IMG/VR virus record: IMGVR_UViG_3300010883_000493
Span: 1-23,506 of that record
Reading direction: 5' to 3' (one strand)
Length of the DNA stretch: 23,506 nucleotides
From: a virus
A program made the position numbers and the translations under genes. Below the pieces are notes generated by a model. It was not told the DNA's origin, did no database searches, and saw nothing but the letters and a program-made list of their open reading frames with translations. Below are positions 6,040 through 15,000 of the stretch, in pieces. How positions within the stretch are numbered: the stretch's first letter is position 1; every line of letters starts with the position of its first letter.

Positions 6040-9000
6040 CTACTCTGAATCTTCTATTTCTTCTTGTAAACGCTTGTCTTCGTTATTTTTTCTATTTTTC
6101 TTAACTTCTGAGCCTACTCTATGAATAGGAAATCCTGTCATCCAGTCAACTGCCATACTAGGATTTTTAATACTTCTATGAATATCTCTTCCCAATCTTC
6201 CAAATGGAGCATATGTAGCTAATTGGAAATTTACAAATGTATCAAAATCACCTGATGCAATAGCAGTAATAGGTGGTAACACATAACGTGCTATTGGAGG
6301 TGTAACAACTTGTAGTGGAGCAAGAGCTGGTCCTAAAGGTCCTACACTAGGCCACTGACTAAAGAAAGCACGCTTTCTAGTTTCTTCATCACCAAACAAC
6401 CATTGAGCTGTATCTTGTAACCAAGACATAGGTGGAGATAAGGCATACTCAAATATAGTAGAAGTAAACACTGACGCTAATGCCATTGACATTAAATCAG
6501 CAGTTAGTTGTCGTTGTGCTACTTTACTATTATTAGTGTATTGGCTCCATTCTGTATATTGAGCACCTTTAAATATTGCTCTTCTACGCTTAATACTATT
6601 CCAAGCATAAGGATGGAAACGTGTCATAACACGACCCAATGACGTATTTGAATAATTACTTCTAAATGCTGAATGATAAATAAACTGTGAAGACTCAATA
6701 CCTTTTTTTGCAATATGCATCAGCATAGGTGAATTATATGGAAGTTCTTTCATTAGTGGTTGCAATACTTGTCTAGCATTAATATAATGTGCTAATGCTG
6801 CTGTACGTCTTAAAATAATTTCTGATTTACTCATAAATATTGAACCAAATTTTACAACAGCATCTTCAATACCATTCTTTATTCCTATCTCTCTTATAGT
6901 AGCTAATCTTTCTTTTTCATATTCAGTAGGATTTTCACTTAACATTTTTTGATTTTTCTTTGAAAACAATCGTTTTATAATACCTTGAGCAGCTTTTTGC
7001 ATATTAGCATCTCTAAAAGTTCTATTAATACCTGTTTCCTCAATATACATACCTTCCAAGAATCCTTCTTGAGAAAGCCACGTTTCGATATCTTTCATAC
7101 TTTTAAATTTTTCTAATCTTATTTCACCAGTTAAAGGATTTTTAATTTCGTACTTTGCACCATTAAACACTTCATTTATTAAATACGACTGATTAGTAGC
7201 TTGTCTAAATGGTTTCCAGCCTGTATCAGCATATATGTTAGTTGTACCACCAAACATATTAGTTACTGCTGTTTTAGGGTGAGACAATAATGATAATAGT
7301 TCCCACTTACCTTCAAAATCACTAAATGCTTTTATCTTTCTAGCGATAGCTATACGTTTTGCTGATTCAGATACTTTTTTCATTTCACCCGTTACTGGGT
7401 CTTTAGACATCCTTAAGTCACCAAATATACTAAACTCTCCTTCCTTATATCCAAGCACTCTTCCAATACGCTCTTCTTGTGTTCTAATAAAATTAGTAGC
7501 ACTATGGTCTGTTACCATATTATACATTGTTCCACTTTTGTTAATTTTATCAATATTTTTTATGGAGTTTAATTCTTGAGCTTCTCTCATTTTATGGTTT
7601 TGTATTTCAGTTCTTAATTGTTTTCCCGTTAAATTTTCTCCAACTTTTCTATACCAATGAGCTTCAGGAGCAATATGTTCATTTACTTGTTGTATAAACC
7701 ATTTTTCCTTATACTTTAATTCTCGTCCAAGTCTTTTCGTTAACTCTCGTGTATCTAAACCAGATTCAATATACGTATTTAATATTTGTTTCTCAGATAT
7801 AGTAACACCATGTAGTTCTAGACTACGACTAGTATTTAACCCTAACATATTATTTAAAGCATCTCTCATATATCCAGCCCAATGATTAGTATGGTCTTGA
7901 TTTTTCATATAGTTTTTAGATTCAAACGTATCAATTAAATGAGTACCTCTTAATCCAACTAATGTATCGATATAAGATTTAGAAGTAGACTTAACATATC
8001 GTGTCAAAACATTCAAATCTTTACCAAATCCAGGAATAGGAGTTTGACCTTTACTTCTAAACATACCAGCAACACCTACAGAACCAATAGCATCTTTACC
8101 TCTTCTTTGTCCAATAAATGAGTTCATAGATTCGCTCATACCTGCATCCATATTCTTAAACTTTTGTAATGATATTACCATATCATCTTTCATAGAACTC
8201 ATTATTTGTTCTTTTACTTCAGCTAGTGTTTCATATCCTTTTACTTTAGCTTTATACAATACTCTATATTCTCTAGGTAAAGACTCTTCGTTCATCATTC
8301 CAACTTTATGGATAATATCTTCCATTTTATTAGAAATCCAATCTCTAATATTTTTTTCATTAGATTTAAATGCACTATGATTGGTAAATGTCCAATAGTT
8401 AGACGGTTTACCATCTCTAGTTACAACTTTTACTTGTTCTTGTTGTGTAGCTTTACGCAATTCTGCTACTTCGTTTAATATTTTTCTTGTGATTGTTTTT
8501 TTATCAGCAGGATTAAATTTTGGATATAATAATTCTCCAGAAAATGGGTCTTTCATGTTTTTAATTGTTCTTAATATTTGATATTCATACTTGTAGTACA
8601 ATAGCTCGTTCATACCAATAAGATTATCCATTAAATTAACCTTAGTTTTTTTACTTAATTGTAGTTCTTTAAACTTACGATTTACTTTATTCATATCAAT
8701 AAAATTATTGGTCATTACATTATTTTGAGCTTCATCGGTTAATCTCCATTTACCAGGTGAAGTCTCTTGCATATTTTTAGTAATTACATTTTTCATAAAT
8801 GTATTATAAAAACCAGTAATACGTTCGTTAATAATATCAACCACTTCATTTGGAGAAGCTTCTCTTGTCTTACCTTCTGTTGAAGATTCATTTAAAATAT
8901 TAAACTTTTTATATTTTTTATCCATTCTTTTTATTTGGTCTTTAGAGTAATTCCAAGAATCTGTAAATTGTTTTATAGTAGTGCTATCGTAATGAATTTT

Positions 9001-12000
9001 AACAGCACCGTTTGAATCTATTCTTCCACCAAACTGCCCATTATCATATAGTCTTTTATTGATTGCAGCTTCCACTAATGTATTTAATTCTTTTTTAAGT
9101 GAAGCATCCTCTACATTCAATATTCTAAACGAATCCTTAACAATATCTTCAAAATAATCTTGGAACGTAGATGCCATTGTATTACCGAAATCAACTTGTT
9201 GTCTTACTAATTCTAATGTACTTGTAGGTACAGTTAGAGAACGCTTAGTAACAATATATTCTCCATCAACTTTATCTATAACGGGAACATCATTTCTAAC
9301 TTGGGTTAACATTTCTTTCATACGCATTTTACCAGCAACGCCAGTATTACCTTGGAAGAAATAATGATATTGTTTTAAAATAGGGTTTAAATCTTTTGCA
9401 GGAGGTTTATTAAAATCTAAATCAAAAACATTCTTACCAATTTTTCTAGCATAGTCTTTTAATTTCTCTCCCATACCTTTTCTACTAACATATACATCTT
9501 CTAACATACGTCTAAATGCTCTTAAATCGGGTAAATTCATTAGCTTAGGTGCTTTACCTAATACGGGTGCTCCAGTCAATCCATACTCTGCTGCAAATTG
9601 AGTAAATTCTCCTTCTAAATTAGTTGCTAAATGAGGATTTTGTCTTATAATGTCAGTTATTAATTGAATTTCTTTATTAATATTCTCAGTTGTAAGAAAT
9701 TCTTTTTTAATAATGTCATTTTTCATATCAAACATATCTAAAGGAACATCTCTATCTAATTGTTTTTCAAGAAAATCAATTTTATCTATCTTACTCATTG
9801 CATCATAATTCTTTATAATATTTTCAGCAGTAACTGAATCAACATCACTCAAATCTGTGTCTTCTAATAATTTTTTAATAAAGTCTACTTGTTCTTTGTT
9901 TTCTGCAATAATTAAAGATTCTAAATTTTCTTCCATTGTTTTTTCTTCTAATCGTCCCACTTCTTTTTCTACAATCTTTTCACCTTCTTTAGAAAGTTCA
10001 ACTATTTTTGTTTTTGGATTTAGTTTTTGATTATTAAATCTTCTTTTTGGAAGTGACCCCATTGATGGGTCTAATGGAATATTTACTTTTACAGCAATTT
10101 TTTCTGTATTTGTAATTTGACCAATCTCTATAACATCCTTAACTCCACGCAAAAAGTTAATTTTATGCTCAGTCGGTATAGATTCTAGCTTTAAAAAGTT
10201 AGGTCTAAATTGATTTATTCTTCCAATATGGTCAGGAAAAGATTGTGCCCATCCATTGTTTATAATAACATCAGATGGATTTTTACCAAGTTTTACTTGT
10301 TCTAATATATCACGTCTTCTAATTTGGTAATTTCGAGTAGCACTCGCTATAGCAATTTCTAAATTTGTACGACCAGGGCTTTCACTTAACTCACTTAAAT
10401 CTAAATCATATCTTTTTAAAAAGTTATCGCTTTTTTTAGCATTACCAGTCATAGAGCGTTCCATCTCATTGAAGTAACTTCTATATTGTCTTTTTCCAGA
10501 AGTTACATTAGATAATAATGATTGATAAAAAATATCTTCTAAAATTTTAATAGAAACAGGGTCTTTAAGAGTTAAACGAGATACTTCACTCATCATACCA
10601 TTTTCAAAGTCTTTTTCTCTATAACCTTCTCTGTCTGTTCCAAATTCTCGCAATCTTTTTGTAACATAGTTATCTATATGTTTATTAATATCAAACTCTT
10701 TGTTTAAACCGCCTAATGCAGTCTGTTGTTTAATAAAATCGCCTAATTTTAATTCATAGGCTACATCAATAATCTCTTGAATTTTGTTATTAATCTGAAA
10801 TGGTTTAAGCCCTTGTCCCAGTAAAGCTTCATTGGCTTGTGCTGCTCTTACTTCTAAGTTTAATAAAGAAGCTACTTTAAAAAACTGCTCTGGCAATCTA
10901 CCAGGGTCAAACTCTTTCCCTTTAGCATTTTTTTGATTTAATAAATCTTCGTAAACATTAAACGTTTTAATAATTTCACTATGAGATTTACCCTTTTTTA
11001 TAGCTTTAATTAAATCAGGATTAGCAGTTTCTATGAAAGATAATAAATCTTCAGAAATTATACCTTGTTTTATCATATATCCTAGTCTAGGGCTATCTTT
11101 TACCTTATGTAATGCTTTTAATAAATTGATGTATAAATCTGGATAAGTAGACTCATTCATTGATTGCAACTTAATTTCATACTTATTAAATCCATCTTTT
11201 TCTGTATAAGTTCTTGCTATGTCAATTAAACTATCTTTATAAAATTCTATATTTTCTTTGTCCACCATGTAATGTTCAAGAAATTCTTCTGCTAATTTAG
11301 ATACATTTCCAAGATTTGTTTTTCTTCCATTCTCATCTCTTCCACCCTTGATAGCTGCTAACCATTGTTGTCTAGCTTTTAATCCTCTAGATGGGTGTAC
11401 ATCAATACCGCCGATTCCAAATACAGCGTCTTGGTTCATTGCTATGTTTTCTTCCCCTTTTTTAGCGTGCTGCATTCTGAACTCTAGTTGACCTTTTTTA
11501 TTTATTCCGTCGTAAATATAATATTCTCTTACACCCTTATCGACTTCATAAGTTAATCCAAGGGTTAATATATCCTTATCAAATTTTGCTTGAGCTGCTT
11601 TTTCAAAACCTTTCGGTGCACTATTCAATTCTTTTTCAAACACTTCGTATTTTTTTTGTTGAGCTGCATCAAGTACTCTTACCTTACTTCCTTCTAAAAT
11701 ACCACTATTTAATAACCCTTCAAACTCTACTGTCTTATTTAAATATATTGTGTCTTTTAATCCATTGGTTAACGAATTATAATCTAATACTCTTATTGGT
11801 GTTGACTTCTTTCCAAACTGCGTCATAGTTGAAGTGTCATATGATTTCATCCATTTATGTGGAACAATATTAGTTAATCCTGTATTAGCACCTGTTACAT
11901 CAAAATACTTTGTAAATAATACATTCTTTAACCAATATGCTTCGGGATTATTTGAATTTTTAGTTCCATCTAATGTAAGATTTAATATGTTAGGAGCATC

Positions 12001-15000
12001 TTTAGACTCAAAGAAATTTAAAAGTTCTTCTGGATTCATTTTAACATTTTTGCCGTTAATTCTAATAGATTTTTTTGCAGTAAGTATAAAATTTCCATCC
12101 ATATCTAAACTATGAGATTTATTTTTACTTTGTATGATGTAGTTTAGGTGTTCTCTAATTGTTTGATTTAAGTTAGTTACTTGACCAATCATTTTAGATA
12201 TTTTTATCATTTCTAATGATTGGTCCCTACGTTCTTTTGGACTAAAAATATCTTCTACAGAAGCATTCTTTTTAGTAGGAGTTTTAGAAAAACCTAATTC
12301 TCTACGCTCCTTAGTTAAATCAAAATCTCTTAACATATCTTTTACTTCAGGTTTCATAAATGTTTTCTTAATAACTGAAGGAAGAGATTGATAAATAGCA
12401 GCAGCATCTCCATCAAAATCTAATCCACCACCTCTATTAGCATTTTCTTTAGATACAATAATACCTCTACCAGCAATATCAGCAAACCCTCCAAACTTTA
12501 ATGACAAAATACCTGAAGGATTTCCTACTGGACTACGTACTATAACCATAGACATTGCATCTTCTAAATCAAGTTCTAATGTTTTATTGCCATCTTTTTT
12601 AGCTTGCTTATACATATCAAAAACTTCGCCTAAAGGTTTAATCTCTCCATTATTTAATTGAATAGGCTTAGATTTATCTCCAGAGTGTAAATAAAAATTA
12701 TCATCAGTTAAGTTAATTTTACTTAACAACATAGGGTCTGCTGCTTTAAATCTTAAATAAGACATACCATGGTCTACTCTAGGTCTAGAAAATCTAGTAG
12801 CAATATAATTACGTAGTGTAGTTTCTATAAATTTAGCATTATTACCTACCATAGCAATAATAGGGTCATAATTAAATGTTTCTAATAAATCTTGAACAGA
12901 ACGCATTTCTTGATTTAATTCTTCTTTACCTACTCTTTCATAAGGTTCAATATTTGAAACCTTATCTTTAAATATAGATTTAACAATAGCGGACCAATAA
13001 GGTTTATTATTTTGACCATTATTTAAAACATTTACTATCTCAGCTACATCCAGCCTATCTATTTGTAAAGGTTTACCATCTACTAACATCTCTGCTGTTG
13101 GGTCTATAAAACCTTTATCTATTTCTAGCTTTACTTTAGCTATATATTTTGCATCACCTCGTGGTGCTGCTTTAAATAAATCTGTCATAGCATTATTAAA
13201 TTCTACACCAAAAGAATGATTTCTAATCATAGATTGACCCCAAGGCATACGTTGAAAGATTTTATCTTTAACTTCAGCTTCGGTTTTTGTAATTCTTATT
13301 TCTTTTGGTTTAACCTGTATGATTTCTCCAGCTTTTTTTACTTTATAGCTATCTGTTTTTGCATCATAGGCTACTTCTGCTTTTTTGTGCCTACTATTAC
13401 TTTTAACTGAACTATCAACTATTAAAATATCAACACCTAATCTTTTCATTAAATCATAAATACCTTCATGCGTAGCTTGTTCTGCAGATTTATTAAGTAG
13501 CATTCCTCTATCATTTAGATACTCTGCTTCTTTAAGAATAACATCCTTTATATACCCATCAGATTTGTTTCTACCAATCTCCGTATTAATTGTTTCACGT
13601 AATTCTTTACTGTAATATTTCTGACCATCTGATATACCAAATAAACCATTAGCGTCATTTATAATCATAGTTCTAATGCCACTTTCTCCAGTTTTAATAA
13701 ATGAAGAATAATCACCTTCTAAAGGTCTACCAGTTTCAAATGATTTTCTATAACCACTCCATTTAATTAAATTTTTAAAGGCTGGGTTATTGTTATATTT
13801 TTTAAATCCTTGTTTAATGTCATTAACACTAATATTGTTCATGCTTCCATCGGAATTTCTATGTAGCATACCAGCGTCTTGTAATTCGTAAATAATATTA
13901 CTTAAATACTCTTCAGCATATCTTTCTACTTGTTCCTCTTTAGTTTTACCACGAAATTTCATTTGTTCACTAATAAATTCGGATTTACCCATAGAAAATT
14001 CTAAAATTTTCATTGCCTTAGTCGTGTTAGCCCACTTAAATAACTCTTTCCTCATTTCTGTGGGAAGATAATTAATATCATTACGGTCTTTACTAAAAGC
14101 TATTTTTCTTATATTTAAAGCATTAGATGAGCCAGAGTTGTTTATATGACTAATGTATTCTTTAGTTCCATCGCTTACTAATTGACCGTTTATAGCTTCC
14201 CAACTATTTTTACCTTGAGTAAATCGCCCTAGTTCATCTCTAGTAGACTTAATATATGTATCAGGTTTATTTGATAGTTGAAAGTATTGAATCTTTCTAT
14301 CAATAGGTGTATCGTATAGAGTATTATGATAAGAATCCTCTCTAGACATTAACAAACCGTTATTATTCCCATCTGTTCTAGGAGTTGCAACTAATGTCCA
14401 ATCACCCGTTTTAGAATCTTTGATTGCTGTTAAAGAACTGCGTTCTGACATTGCTGCATAATCAAAATATATTTTATTCAATTCTGCATCAGTAAAACCT
14501 TTCTTATCGCCTACAACTTTTTCTTTACTTGAGATAAAATCAAAAGCAGCGTCTTTAAACTCGTTAATGTTGGTACTTTCTTGAGCTATTTTCTTTAATC
14601 CTCGTCTAGTTTCTGTAACGTCTATATTGGGAAAATCTTTTTTAACTCTAGTTAATATCTCTGAAACCTCTGTATCAATATCTATTTTATCGCTTTGTTG
14701 TCTATCGGTTTCTTCACCTACTTCTCTTTCAGTAACTGTTTTTTTATCTGGATTTTCAACAATATCTAGAGCTGCTTTTTCAGATGCATTTAATTCTTTA
14801 GGTTTTACAAATGTACTTCGTTCTTTTTCAATGAGATTATTTAATTCTATAATGCTTTTTTCTAATTTTATTACTTTGTTTGCCCAATTTTTTCTTATAG
14901 CTTTTTTTTGTTTTTGAGTTTTCCAAGCCATGTAAGGAACGTTATCTTTTATAGCTTGGTCTATTTCTGTTAATTTAGGTTTTTGAGAATCTAATTTACT

